A stretch of 64,000 nucleotides of DNA, taken from Baylisascaris procyonis. Lineage: Eukaryota > Nematoda > Chromadorea > Rhabditida > Ascarididae. This document shows positions 24,110-37,617 of the stretch, in pieces; within the stretch, counting starts at the first letter, position 1, and each line of letters begins with the position of its first letter. A program made the position numbers and the translations under genes. The DNA lies in the NCBI GenBank assembly GCA_037389465.1, contig JAZARR010000159.1, forward strand, positions 1,116,001-1,180,000. The letters run 5' to 3'. Below the pieces are notes generated by a model. The model was not told the DNA's origin. It ran no database searches and saw only the letters and a program-made list of their open reading frames with translations.

Positions 24110-26866
24110 TCATTGGAAGGCTATTGCTATGCGATCCTGGTCACTGCTGGAAAACCTGAGCGTTAAGATCACCTGAAACAAAACCCATAAGTATTCATGT
24201 TCTTGATGTGGTATCACACTATTCATTTTCTTGATGTGGTATCACATTAAATATAATAAACGTATCCTTTGAAACAAGAAAGGAAGAACAAACCACATTA
24301 TGCGACCACTCAGGCTCGGCAGAAACTGCTTGCTTTCCTGTTTCTTTCTTTGTTATTTGCAGTCCGTCTCAGTCCGTCGATTAGGGACAGAATCGCAACA
24401 TGGGACGGTTTCATAGGAGAATTCGCGAGCAGCTGCATGCGAGTTGTACGTCAGTCCCCCTATCTCCACGGACATACAAAATTTCATCGAAATCGCTATA
24501 TCAAGGCGAGTTGCAACATGTAGTTTCTCAGTTTCGACCTGGTCGCGAATTGTGCTCAAGGGAAATGTGAGCTCCGTTTGCATTCCAAACTCCTACTCTT
24601 CATGAAATTCCCCAACTCCCAAGCCTAGTTACGTTCAAAGAACTACATTCCAGACTTTTCCCACAAGACAATTTTTTTACAAATTTTTTAGCAACAATAT
24701 TCAGAAAGAATGCATCCGGGCTACTGTCTCCTAGAAGTCCTATAGGTTCTCCGTCAAAACTAACATAGATACCTGAGATATAGCCTTTTGAAATACAATT
24801 TCCATATGCAGTAAGCCTTTCCAGATGGAATTCGGGATAGCCGGATATGCACCACTATAATACTCTTCATCAAATTCTCTCCCCATCTGTTTACCACACT
24901 TAAGCTCCAGGTTCCATCCTAACCTCTCCACTACTCCCAAGAAAACGTAAATAAACTCAACGTGAAGGAAAAGGCAAAAAAAGAAAAGCACTCCTGCGCT
25001 ATCATTTTTTAAATGAGGCAGCCACCCTTTGCAACATACCCGAGCACACAAATAGCGTATATACTTCTTTTAAAAGTGCACATGCACTTACGCAATCCTC
25101 ACATAAATTCTTTTCCTAATCCATGTTTTAGTTGCTGAGAATATGTGAAGAACACCCAAACTGGGATGGAAAACTAAGAATCTTAACCTCTGACTTTTAT
25201 GCTGATCTAGTCTTTCAGTAACATCTTTTGAAAAGTAGTCGAGAAAGTCGAATCAAGCTAATGCATATTATGCATGCAATATTTACTGAAGCATCAAGAA
25301 GCCTTTCTACGCTTAAAATCAAGGAAACAGAACTATGCAACCCCGACTGTGAAGGGCTTCTTCGATATGGTGGGGTCATATGAGCTAATAGGTTCCCAAG
25401 CTTTTGGGATACCCCTAGCAAGCAGCAAGGTCGAATAAGTCCAGCCGCTAACGATTCTCAAATGTTCTGAACTCATACAGTTCTAAGATTCCTAAAGCTT
25501 GGGGCTGATAACTTTGGCCACCTTTGAGATAAGGAGCTGGGTGCTCCGAAAACATTAGTGCAAAACCATTCAGCAATGGAAGCTATTTATAATAACCCGT
25601 TTTGTGGATGATTACGGAGGTGTTTTAAGCGAAAAGACTAGGAGAGAAAAAGAACCCGAAAATGAAAATAGCAAATAACGGGGACCGGTTCAAGGGGTCC
25701 GATGCTTTTCATGCAAGCCATGACATGAAATTGTGCGCAACATATGCTGCCTCTGCAGTTCTAGTTGGAAAGAATCTCCGTTGAGGAGCACTGCCAAGAA
25801 CTGCCACGGTTCCATAAACGATGCGGTTTCGAGAAGGGATGGATATATGTGAATTTAACGATTCGAGTAATCTGAATAGTTTATTCACAACATAACTGAA
25901 ACAACTAAAAGCAAAGTTGAAAAATCAATGATCAACAGAAGAGAGAACTTACATAGACGAACAGAAAACCTCTAAACAAAACTCTGATATGCATACGTGC
26001 CCAAATCGGCCGCTTTTTCGGGTTAATAGATGTAAAAAAATATGACAAATACAATATTATAATCTATACACATCGACTAGAACAAGCTCAGCACTCAATA
26101 TTACGTGGTGGGTTGTATGGAGGAGAAAAATCAAAACACGTCAGTAAGTGGAGGAAAGAACATAACGTGAAGGAAGAGAAAATTTTATAAGAGCAAAATA
26201 TAATAACATGAGCAAATAATGCTGAAAAGACTAAAATAATAAACGTATATCACCGATCGAATGGCGCAATCAGAATATTACACAGTATCAACACGGAACA
26301 CTGAAGAACTAGCAGCACCGATATGACGTATGGAAGGCGAGGCTTTGCAATATTTTACGTTTTGGTGAAATTTCTAGTTCTCATGGAAAGAAATTTTGCC
26401 TGAATATGTGAAGCACGTTTAAAAAACTTTTGTCCTGAGCAACGTTGAGAAAAGTTGATCGTCTATTACGAAAAGCTTTGCTTCTTTTCGACTCATACAC
26501 TCAAAGCAGCTAGCCTTACAAAGACCCTAGCGAAGCAATCGGCAAGCGAATAAACAGCTGAGAGGTTAAGACCTGTTCACTTCGATCTTTGCGTTAGGCA
26601 TTTGTTTTCAAAATAAGAAAACCTTGCAGCATAAGAGGCAAGTTTTTGACAAGGATGAAAGGCACTCCAGAAAAAAGTAGAAAATATAATGAGATGCATA
26701 TCACGTGCCTGTATAAGTCACTTCTGGAAACATATGAAAAGCAAAAACAAGTGGAAAAGCATACCAGAGCGCTAACATGAAATGCGGTTTTGTAGTTCCG
26801 CACATTACAGAAACCAATACCATAAATTACCAACAAATAATACGGTATGTGCAATAATGCTTTCAT
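24110..26866 (-). CDS. Partial gene for a probable secreted or membrane protein: signal-peptide exon and two 3-prime exons
   Basis: Three pieces are visible on the minus strand. The first candidate exon, 26866-26765, starts at ATG and encodes MKALLHIPYYLLVIYGIGFC plus 14 residues, a plausible signal peptide, before a GTATGC donor in phase 0. A later exon, about 24918-24773, encodes WNLELKCGKQMGREFDEEYY through MEIVFQKAISQ and ends at CAG/GTATCT in phase 0. The last exon, 24172-24110, follows TTTGTTTCAG in phase 0 and encodes VILTLRFSSSDQDRIAIAFQ then TGA. The last two join well. The first and second do not match in phase (0 against 1), so at least one exon between about 26.7 and 24.9 kb is missing from the model, or the first exon belongs elsewhere. 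No family recognised. The gene sits 0.75 kb upstream of the next minus-strand gene and 0.5 kb downstream of the previous one. Confidence 0.4.
24200..24246. repeat. Tandem pair of a 19-mer (TTCTTGATGTGGTATCACA), period 28
   Basis: Two exact copies at 24200-24218 and 24228-24246, just 5-prime (on the minus strand) of the terminal exon acceptor at 24172. Likely a simple duplication. Confidence 0.9.
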
Positions 26867-27356
26867 GTTTTAATAAAGACCACCACTCGCAGATAATTAC
26901 GCAAGATTCGTTCTCCCGACCCAACTTGTTGCCCAGTGTGGGATGCAAAACTGAAAGCCTGTCTTCGGTGTTGTTGGCTCAACTCGGAAGTTTGTGTTGA
27001 GGGCTATCTTGCGGTACAGATCATACCCGTTAGTTCTCCTAAATCGAAGTTCAGTGGATTTCGAGTCAAAACCACCGCAGAAACAGAAATGAATCTACAA
27101 AGTACAGATACAGCCATGTCATGCGTTTTGCATACATAACTTTGTAGAAGCAAACAAACTAATACGAAGCAGAATTGGTTCCCGAGGAAAATGCTGCAGC
27201 GATCATGTTTTCGTTCATTTACAAACAGCTGCGTTCGAGTAGCTCTTGCAAAATTGGAACTCTACATTATTCATAAACCAACAACGTAGAAAACAGACCA
27301 CCAGAAAGCAGCAATTGTCGTGGATTCTTCTGAATTGGCAGTTTGGTCTAGAGCGA

Positions 27357-30300
27357 CTACTCATCGCTGTCATCGAGATCTTCTAGCTCGGGATCTCGGT
27401 ACTCTGTCCATCGACTGGTCACCGGCTTATTTCTTCAACATTCAACAAATAATAACCACGGAACTCACTCAACGAGACATAACATATGTTGCCCAAACAG
27501 TTCGCTTTCAATTTTTGAGAAATTTTTTGGCTCTATTCCATAGAAGGAATGCAACTCAAAACCGTGGCATTGAATTAATACTACATTTTTCGATAGTCGA
27601 TTATGATCTGCTGTCTGGACATTATTATGTAGTTTCTCTCTTAGAATGCTCATATTATTTTATAATAAATTCTTTTGAGATCACCTCCTGCACTTCAATG
27701 TGGAATTGTCTGCAAACTCCCCCAGAAGAACACCTAGAAGCAAAATAAGCACGCAACTCTTTGGGCCGTAGAATGGCTTCGATGGTTTCCTGTCTTAGAT
27801 TGGTAGAAAGAATAGAACTGTAAACCTAGTGGTAACGCCCACCTCGCGATACTGTCCAAAGAGATTGGGTTGCTTTCTCGCACTTCCCTTCCAATAGAAG
27901 TGAATCTGTGCTCCCAAAAAGAGGGTGTTCTCAATGCGGCGCTCAAATATGATGTGCCGTTTGTACGCCAGTCAGAATCACCCTGCAAATGCTTTCATAA
28001 TGGTGTACACATAGTGATCGCAATTGCTGCTGAAGTCAAACTATACGTACCCGCTGTTGCCAAGTGAAGGAAAAGCTGAACTCAAAACTTTAACAGTGTA
28101 AACTTTACAACCTTGAAGAGTAGATTTTATACAAATTAGTCGCAAAACAGATGCGAAATATTCAGATTAGAAGCCTTATAATGTCCGATGAGCATTCTCT
28201 TTTGTGAATATTTCGAATTTATTAATATATGGCATTTGCATGATGCGCTTTGTCAATTGTTGGTAATTTTTCAAGGATAGAAATTCAACTAATGCATAAT
28301 CGCTCAACACTTCAATGTTTGGCACGCAGCGTTTTGTGACGATGAATTGGGACTCTTACACGAAGAATTTCTATTAATTTAAGTGTTTAGTAACATCCTC
28401 TTTACTTTAACAAATCTAACTTCTTTTCAATATATAATATATAGTTGTCATATACATGCAGCTTCCATTTCTCATTTAGAAGCAAAGCTGGCACCGTGAA
28501 GTATAAATCTCAGATATACTTATTCAAAAGCAGGCAAAATAACGCAAAATTCCGAAACTTTCGACGTCATTGGTGCTTTTTTCAAAGTGCATATTAGCGA
28601 TTTTCTTAATTTCAAAATTTCCCGTTTTTGGGGCAGACTTCTGGAACACCTTTCATCACTTAGCAGTCTTCAACAGCTCATCAGAAGCCCAATCTATGCA
28701 TTCTAGCAACCAATATAGCACAAGAATGTATCAAAGGTTAAATTTTTTGAATGCTTTTAATCGCACGGCAATGTACACATTTAAAAGCCAGAATTCCACA
28801 TCCCTCGCATTTTGTTTCAGAGACACTAATAAAACGTCGAAAAAGCTCTGAGAAAATGTTCACCTTCATAAACATATAGCCGGAGACGGGAGCGGCACCT
28901 TTCGTTTTAGCGTCTCCAAGGAGTTCCTCTTCCCATTTTTGAGGTCTGAATAGAATTTTTAAAGCACACTTATTATAGGCGTGCAAAACCTCATTAAGCA
29001 TCGATCCGTCTAAATCAGTCTCAAAAAACTAATCGATCCAACTTTGTAAAGTTCTCTTCACTCTTACTCGTCATGCTAGAAGTTATCACACCTGTAATAC
29101 GTTGAGAGCTTACCTGTTTTGCGCACCTGTTGGTGTAGTGCTCTTTTAATAGTGGATAAAATAAGTAACTGGAAGGGTATCCTGCATCGTACCTTCATCA
29201 AAAAATCTACTGACATCAACTGTCCTTTCCACATCAGTTATGTATGCGAATAATGAAAACTCCTAAATTTCCGTCGTTTTGTACAACATTCGTAGTAATT
29301 GGGGATTAAGGGACATACTGCGAGCAATAAGCATTTACGAACGGATGCGAGCATAGTGACGTTCCAAGGAGAGCAACAATACCGCTGAAGGAGCAGAAAA
29401 CGATGTGGTTGTGAGCACCACACCTCTCATCAAACACGGTTGTGCACATCACTTAGGACATAAGGTAGTGTCATCGGTTGTAAACGTTTGAAAAAGCTGA
29501 ACAAGAGTCAGCAGCTTTATTCAGATTTCTGACTCAATTTTTCCTAAAAGGATGTCCTATTTGATTGGGTGAAAAATGTCGACGGAAAAAGAGTTGATAT
29601 ACGAGTGGATCAGATTTGGGGTCTTGTAGCACGCAGAAAAAATTTGCAGAGAAGACTCTATACGCTTTGAGCATCATAGAACAACCAGATTAAAAGACAT
29701 GGCAATTAAGCGAATAACCCGAAACTGTTTGACGTTTTTGTAGAAAAAAAAAAAAAAAATTGAACAAAAGGAATGGAAAAATTTCTTACGAGAACAACAA
29801 CTTTTTAGGATGAATGGGGACACAATTTTGTACTCATCGTTTCATTACGTTTCGGAAAGTGATGCTTAGGGCTATAACCTAATGCGCTTTGCTCAACACC
29901 ACAATAGTACCAGGAGTGTTGCTGTGAATGCATTGCATAAATTTTTGAATACGCATTAAATCCAAACATACAAAAAAGAAGCATAATGTAAGTAGTCATA
30001 TAAGAAGTCCTGAATTACTCGATAATAAGAACGCAAATAGCTTCGCTACGGCAACACTCGAAGTTTCAAATGAATCTTTCCATTTTTGCATGATTTATAT
30101 GCTGACTTGTTTTCCTATAGTTAGATGTTGCCGTACATGGAATCCAATTGAGCATAAAAGCTACAGAAAAAAAACGAACCCTCGAGGGATATATCTGCCC
30201 TCTGGTCGTTTGAACATATTGACAGAGTGTTGTAAATCGAAATCGAAATAATCGGGATCATCACGATTTGGTCGGCTGTAGTATGGCCGTGGCAGAAACA

Positions 30301-33300
30301 TCTGCATCAGATAGCTTTTCTTTTTTCTTTCACTTTTTATCATAACATAACGAAAACGTGCAAATTTGCACACTTTGATTACACAGTATATGTTTTGGTT
30401 CTCATAAAGCCGTCTGAGCGGAAGTATGTTTTCTGAGAGGTTCGTTATTGGCATCTTTAATTGCCAACAGATTATGAATCGATAGAAGATTCTAAATAAA
30501 AATCCACGATTGTGTAGGTTCTTCCTAATTCTCCTCCATGCTTTCCATATGTTGCAATTTTCTGATGGAGTTTTGGAGTTTTTTGAATAGCTTTGGAAGA
30601 AATTTTTTTCGTAATATTCGATCTTTCAAAATCAACGAAGTACAAACATATTTTGTCATTGTTGCAAATATACTTCTCGAAAAAAGACACAGAAATCAAC
30701 TTGATTAGAAGCTCCTTTGTATTTTTAGAAATTAAAATTTTTCACCACTTTAGTCGTCGTAGTTAAGTCTTTATTCAGAAAAGAACAAAGAAAACTGCAG
30801 CAGCGAAATTCAATCGTTTTGTTAATTGCAAAACCACAGCAATACGATAGCGCTCCTTTATATGTATTTCTGCTTTTCAGATTTCGATCTACAACCCTAA
30901 GAATCTGCGGTAATGAAATTCGACATTATTTATTGCCTAGAAAAGTTCCAAATATCTCAAACAAAAATCTGGCTTGATTTGCGCTTTTTATCGGTTTCAA
31001 AGCATTTTGATGATCAACTTGTCACGCGAAATCCCGATTCTTGTACACTAGTGTCCACATATCTAGAACAGTTTTTCAAGCTCTATACTGACGACCAGAA
31101 ATGTAAACTACTTTTTGTTCTTGAGCACTTTGCTTAAAAATCTGCTTAAAAGATTTACTTAAAAGAATGCTCAAACAAGGGCCTTCATGTAATTCAGATT
31201 TGAATCCGATAGAATATTTTGAGTGACTTGCAGCGAAGAGGAAGGTTTGTCATGGAGAAAACTGGGGGATGATAATCACCGCATTGTGAGCGCTGATCAC
31301 ATCTTATAAGATAATGCTTTCATAGATCGTGGAAATTGGAGTCATCTAGTAGTAAGTATTACATATCACGTGATTGAGAATTGAATTCTTCCAAACAGTA
31401 GTTCTTTTTTTGGTTAACACTGTGCATGCAATCGATGAATAAACTGTGGTCAAAAGATTCTCTTGCTGCTTCAGCTCAAATTAGACACTGCATTTATCTG
31501 TGACCAATGCAGCACCGATGCGTCATTTGCAGAAGATATTTCAACTAATAGAAGTGAATAATTGCTTTCAGAGAGGGTTCTTATTACATGAACCAATTGG
31601 TTCATAGATTGTGAAAAAAAATTCTTCGAAAAAGTTGATGAAACGACAAAAAGCCGACCTGATAGTCAGTTTCATCAGCCATTGCCTCAGATGCACTTCC
31701 CACCGCTGGAGCAGGCCCTTTTCTGAACTCCTTTGTTGTTACGGTTTTCATTGATTCAGGAAGAACAGAAGTTTTAAGCAAACGTGCTTCGATATCGCTT
31801 GCCTTCTTGCCATATCGCGACTCGATTCCTTGAGAGCATGAAACCGCCGGTGCTGCGTAAGGGCCTCAAAATGCGCTCAAAATATTCGTAATCTGAGCAT
31901 TCGCAGTGATTCATATTTTGGCATTCATACACGGAGATATTTTCTAGCATGGTGGTTGCTAGAATGGCTTTTTGCTTAGTGTGATCATTGAATGCGGGTG
32001 AAAGATAACAAAGCATTGTGCAGTTACTTTTCTAATTGAATGTGAGCATGTAAAACATTCTTTGCTGAAATAGTCAAAATAACCCCAAGCCAAATGCTCC
32101 AACAGGTGGAAAGAGGGGAACTGCAATCTGCAATTAAAGAATTTTCCTTTAAAATTCATTGCTTTGAGGCATACTTTTCGACCTCATAATTCGAAAGTCA
32201 TTTAAATAGTAATAGTTAGGTGGCAATTATTAGTGATTTATAACGTTAAAGAAACATGATACCGATGCGTTCGCTGCTTTGGTGTTATGCGATCTTTTTA
32301 TGTGATTATGCTTAAGCATAATTGCGCCTGCGAATATAATGAAGAATGGAACGGACTGTTCAGCTTCACTCTGATTGGCTGGATCGCACCGTTTTTGGAG
32401 CATTGCGGCAACGATAAGCGTGCGCCTATTTGCGCACGAAAATCGACATTTTACAGTAACGAGCTACGTGCGATATCAATTCGGCTGTGTAACTTAATAG
32501 AAACTTCTTTTTTTGTTTTTCCATCAAGCCGGAATTCATGAAAGATTTGTCACCAAATATCAGACCTTTTGAGAAGTTTGAGACGATTTTCACAAGAGCA
32601 ACTTTCTAAACTAACGACATTTACTGATCGCCACCTTTGTAGGAGCTCACAGGACGGAATATAAAAAGATATAGGCACACCTGCATCGTCAAAGACACCA
32701 GTAGTTCTTGGTGCGCTCGCATGAAAACTAGGTCTCATAGTAGAAGGGCTTCGTGCTGCGAGCCCTTCGAAAGGACTTTCTGATCGACGAGTACTTCGTC
32801 GGGATAACTGAGAGTCAAGGAACGCTGCCTCCTCTCTACTCCGTTCCACTGTTTTTCGTGCCTAAAATATCATTCGCTATTCATGTTTCCAATTCTCCAA
32901 ATTTCACCGTATGCTAGTGAACTCATTTGCCTCAATTTTTATGCGTCGTTGAAAATTTGTTCTCGTGTTTCGCACTTGATAATTTGTACTCGTGTAATGG
33001 AGTGGTATACGTACGCATTTGCATATATACTCATGTATGTGTGGGTGTGTTTGCGTGTTTATTTGCGTCTTTGCGTTTATGTGATGCGTTCGTGTGCGCG
33101 CATCTATCCAATAATTTCAGTTCGGGAATCACTGAAATTAGAGCTATGAAATTTACTGACAGGGGTATAACATCTGCTGATCGCTAATATCAAAGTATGA
33201 GTTGATCACCAATTTGGAATGGAGCTACAGACAACAGCCAAGAATGTGCATATCTTACAACCGGCCGTATCACACTCTATGAGTGCTCATATCGGAGAAA

Positions 33301-35607
33301 GGAAACATTAGCCGATTCGCACGAGTGGCTCATATGGTTAGAAACGAATAACTTGCTGCAAATGTTACTATTTGTTGGTAAATCACAGAACTGTTTGGTG
33401 TGATGAACATAAATAGGAGAATGTATATTTCAGAAGACGGAAAAGATGAGAAATTAAGACTTGTTGGTTTTAAGTTCGGCATGACTGGGGGAAAACAAAG
33501 TTTTTTAGATTGTCAAAGATTGTCAAAGATAAACAAAGATAAACAAGGAAAGATTGTCAAAAATCAGCAATTGAAACGAGAATTTTTCAAAGTATTTACC
33601 ATTTATCTTTAGAAAAGAAGAAGCAATGAGAGAGAAACTCACTTTGTAATAAGAGTCCTTGATTGATTCTTGCCACTGTTTCCAGGCTGGCTTTCTTTCT
33701 TCCACCATCACGTTCCCGATATCATCGAAATCAATGCGTTTGAAATGAGGCGTGTGAAGTGGATAGCGTGCACTGCAAACTCTTAACAAACAAATTTGGA
33801 AGATGATATAACACCTGCCAACAATGCTGAAAATTAAGGCTGCCCAAAAGCAATTCCGCAACATTTTTTGACTCTCTGAGCGGCACTGATAAACATATAT
33901 GACTTCAGGCTTCTCGCCATTACCTCGGAGGAGCAACGAATAGTTCTCGACATTATAAGGTCGAATGGAAGTGGAAATAGCTTAGAGCACTCATATATTA
34001 CCTTCCAGCCTTCAGCTTCGAACTTTCCCAGGCATTAACACGCATATATGAACGTTGACAGCAGCAATGAAAGGAAAGCACGGGAATCACAGAACATACC
34101 ACACAAGAAGCAGCAACCAAAATCACGAAAATCATGCAGGGGAATTAATATAAACCTCAGATTCGCAGAAGAAGAGAAGTTAGGGCCATCGCAGAGACCC
34201 TGAAGGCCTAGATAAATAGACTACCTTAGGTAGAAAAGGGAATGCACACTTGGTACTAGGTGGATCAGTACGCTTTCCGTTAGGAAGGCTTACGAAAATA
34301 TGAAAAAGTAACAGTGCGAACGTGGCGAAAGCGCTATTTGCCGAAAGAGAGTCTAGATCCCTGTGAAGTATATGTGTCGTTAATACACTAAAAGCTTACC
34401 TGGCAGCAGAGAGAGCCCCACTGTCGGGACTCGATGAGCGTGAGTTCTGCAGTGGTGAATCAGCTCGAACTGTTGCCTCAGCTCCGGCAGAAACATTCTT
34501 CGCTGAGGGACGCACCTCGAGGAGTTTATTCGATTCGTCATTAATCAGCTGGGACTGTTCGCTTAGTCCCAGCTTTGGCGCCTAGCAAATCGCAGCGTCA
34601 GTAACGTCGGGAAAGGATAACAACAAGAAGAGAGCACAACAGTGGTTTTGAACAGGAAACACAAACGAATACCCTCATCATCGACGATACATACTGCTAT
34701 GGTTTGCCTCTATGCCCCTTTAATGCATATCACTGTTATTCGCTAGGAAACTATCAATGCATGGAGGATCCGACATAAAAACCACAAATTTTCAAATGTT
34801 TTGAGACATTTTGGTGTTTTGGGCGAATATTTCCAAATAACCCTCATTGTTCGATCAGTTCGACTTTAACACTTGAGTCTAGTGCGCTAAGCAGATAGAT
34901 CTAAATTTTTCAATTCTCCACTCTACCCTGCAAACACCTAGCATCAATCATGTGAGTACCATATACAAGAATTAATATACACAATTCTAAATAGTTTTCC
35001 ATGCATGTGAAATCCTAATGAACAAGCCGAGTACTTGCTATAGAAATGCAAATATAAGCTGCAGGCTTTCATCGCTTCAAACTATTGCATCGAAAATCGT
35101 TATTTCAATAGTCCTCCGTTCCTAATAATAGACTGCATATGAAGGGTTCACTTTTCCATCAATGGTAAAACATGCGGTTATCAAAGATCCTCTTAGAGCA
35201 TAAAATCTTTTCCGTTTATTCTGATAACCGTCACACTTCTGAAGGACACGTGGCACCGACTGATTGCTGTATGAAAAAAATCTACCTGATCAACACGTTT
35301 TTTTTTGCGCATAAAAAATCACAGACGCGTTTCTTTCGCGTTGTAGAGTATGAATGATTTTGTTTTGAATTCTTCATTGATGTTCACATTTCTAGCCGCT
35401 AAACGTTTACTTCTCCTCTGAGGAATAATTTTCTCAGAAAGCTAGAGATACATTAGAACTAAAAATCAGGACAAGAGCACTGAAAAAAAAAACAAATGTG
35501 CTTTTTTTTTCAACGCATACCTGGTGGCCAATATTCGATGCTGATGGCTGCGGCTGTTCCTTCTCTTCTGGCACATCTTCTGAAGAGCTCATCTTGTCCC
35601 AAGTATT
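27357..35607 (-). CDS. Unrecognised 426-residue protein, ten exons
   Basis: Exons are 35607-35521, 34581-34400, 33772-33643, 32861-32681, 31852-31659, 30301-30180, 29384-29339, 29019-28864, 27982-27843 and 27414-27357. Phases agree at all nine junctions (0,2,0,1,0,2,0,0,2). The start ATG at 35592 lies 15 nt after a TTTTAG acceptor, which fits spliced-leader trans-splicing. Residues 1-85 are Ser/Glu/Pro-rich and probably disordered. Residues 107-150 are charged and likely helical (WKQWQESIKDSYYKARKTVE). Residues 138-188 are Arg/Ser-rich with possible phosphorylation sites. The region after about 254 is more ordered (PDYFDFDLQHSVNMF; MLNEVLHAYNKCALKILF; PVSGYMFMKGDSDWRTNG). The C-terminus is acidic (PELEDLDDSDE). 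No signal peptide or membrane segment is seen, so a cytosolic or nuclear protein is inferred. The 46-nt exon at 29384-29339 was partly chosen because it restores phase, and the exon at 29019 uses a weak TTTTTTGAG acceptor. I do not recognise the family. Confidence 0.75.
33507..33561. repeat. Short imperfect tandem repeat of about 10 bp
   Basis: Units alternate between AGATTGTCAA and AGATAAACAA types. The array lies in the intron just downstream (minus strand) of the exon ending at 33643. Confidence 0.8.
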
Positions 35608-35613
35608 CTAAAA
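35608..35613 (-). promoter_or_regulatory. Probable trans-splice acceptor, TTTTAG, 15 nt before the start codon
   Basis: On the minus strand TTTTAG is followed by AATACTTGGGACAAG and the ATG at 35592. No in-frame coding exon upstream was identified, so this acceptor most simply receives a spliced leader. If a further upstream coding exon exists, it would be a cis-splice site and the protein would be longer. Confidence 0.45.
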
Positions 35614-36222
35614 GCAGTGTGCAAATGTCAGATGGCCATCATAATGCAAAGTTTTTTGCAGTTCTATAAAACACGTACATATCAACCGCATAACGCCCAA
35701 AAACAAAGAACTATCTAAATTCGCAGAAATTTTCTCTCTCTCACTGAGCATTTGGCATCTCTTCGAAACCTCATGAACAAGCGGTTTATCTCTTCAGACA
35801 TTAAACAGAGAAAATCGTATAAATTTCGAGCAAAAATCGTTGTCATCAGTGAATTATGTGAACAGGAAATACTAAAACAAGTAAATGTGAAGACTCTTCC
35901 AGAATATATGGGTTCAGAGCGAACATGATATTTGTATATGATTGTGGAATACAGCTCATAATCACAACATCAAAATATCTTGGCGTATAGCGGTTGCAGA
36001 AAAGCGACGGGAGAAGTCAATGCAACAATCGAGTAGTTCGATATGGCAAAAGGGAAAATGAGTAATGGTGAACAAAGGGCCAGCTTAAGTTTGACGCTAT
36101 TAATACAGCGAATAAAAATGCCTTTGTTAGCAAATACGAACTTCAGAAGTATGCCACTGAAGCGATGTATTTCTTAACAGCAGAAAATACAGCGAAACAA
36201 GAATAACTCTCAAGCCAATATT

Positions 36223-36233
36223 CCCCCCCCCCC
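36223..36233. repeat. C11 homopolymer followed by an A run
   Basis: Eleven C residues, then TCCCGC and eight or more A. Unusual in an AT-rich intergenic region. Confidence 0.9.
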
Positions 36234-37543
36234 TCCCGCAAAAAAAAACCCATCCACACTCTCACGCACCCCAAATATTTTACTTTCATTATGCTTATGC
36301 ATATTATATACGCATATTTCTTCGCACATATCGTTCCGCTTTACTATGGTAGAAGAGGAATGATTGCAAGCCGTTCTACGCTGTGATCATATCTTGACTC
36401 AACTGTTATAACTTCAGAAAGCCAATTCAGCAAAGCAAAGTGAGGGAAAGTTTAGTACCACAAAAGTGCATTATGCCAAATTCACTACCATATCTGAGAA
36501 CCAGGAAATCGTGTGATTTTGCCTTTTTAAAATATACAAGTGCACTCCATCGTGAAATAGCAACGCCATAGGCAAAAGAAACAGATGTATTATCAAAAAT
36601 GTGAAGTTATGGCACGATCCTTAACAATATTTTGCCATAGAATGCAGCTAAAGTGACATGAAAGAAGTGTTGCAATATCGGAAAGCAAGTGCTTTGCCCC
36701 GTTGATTGATGCGTACAAAAGGCAGCTGATACGACCTCAGTCTCGCGTCAGACAGTTTTCTAATGAACGTTGATCTGTCGTCGAGAGTTCTGTGCTCATC
36801 ATGGTGATAGATTCTTATTTCAACTGTGTTATTTAGTAAAAGCATTTTGAAAGGGTTTTTAACAGTGCCTAGCTATATGGAACAGATAAAAACGATGGTT
36901 GTTAGCAGCCCACATAGCATTCATCGCACAGCCTAGAATCAAGCCATAAGTTTTTAAGTTTCATGAGCGTTTTAATGGACAGCACTGCCCAAAAGATGAG
37001 ATGGCTCTCGCTTATTTTAATCTCTTAAAAATGGTCACTTTTGACACGCGTGAAATAAGTCGATCTTTTTTCGGTAATAACAAGAATTCCATTTAGAAAT
37101 TCGCAACGAGTTATCATGCATGTTTCTTTTACAATAATATGGCACTTTTTGAGATTGTACGGCACAATGGATTCAAGCCTTCTTCGTGCAAACTTAAGTA
37201 GGTATCGTATAGCTAAACGGAAAAAGAGAAGGCAGCATTGCGAGCGTGCGATTTTTCAGACAACGGGGGCGGTTGCAAATGTAATGACACTAGGTGGACC
37301 TTAGAGTATTATCGATTTTCTCGAGCATGTACCTTGCTGATTCCAACCTTCATGGTAAAAATGCTATAAAGTGTAGGCTAAAGGGTCAACAGGTTGTATC
37401 TCCACATTTTGAGCGCTCATTCGTTTCGTATAAAATTGGATTTGTAATATCACTTTTAAAGTTATTCGGATATTTCCTATAGCTCTATTTTAAAATCATT
37501 TTAACTTGTGTTTTATTTGAAGTATTTTGAGCAGCAATATAAG

Positions 37544-37617
37544 TTGCTGCATTTTCAGCTGCATTTTATATTCAAGTATTCAAGTATTTCGAGCAAAGCT
37601 AGCTGAAAATGCAGCAA
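37544..37617. repeat. Hairpin: 17-bp perfect inverted repeat with 40-nt loop
   Basis: TTGCTGCATTTTCAGCT at 37544-37560 is the exact reverse complement of 37601-37617. The left arm overlaps a second small palindrome (GCAGCAATATAAGTTGCTGC at 37531-37550), and the loop holds a doubled TTCAAGTAT. Located between two minus-strand genes. Confidence 0.85.

Noticed and set aside
24353..24583. Open frame with protein-like sequence on the minus strand
   Set aside because: It falls in the intron between the two joined 3-prime exons (24773 and 24172) and looks like an interspersed repeat fragment rather than an exon.
27320..27748. 142-codon plus-strand open frame
   Set aside because: It lies antisense to the terminal exon of the ten-exon gene, whose splice phases are consistent; the plus frame has no supporting signals.
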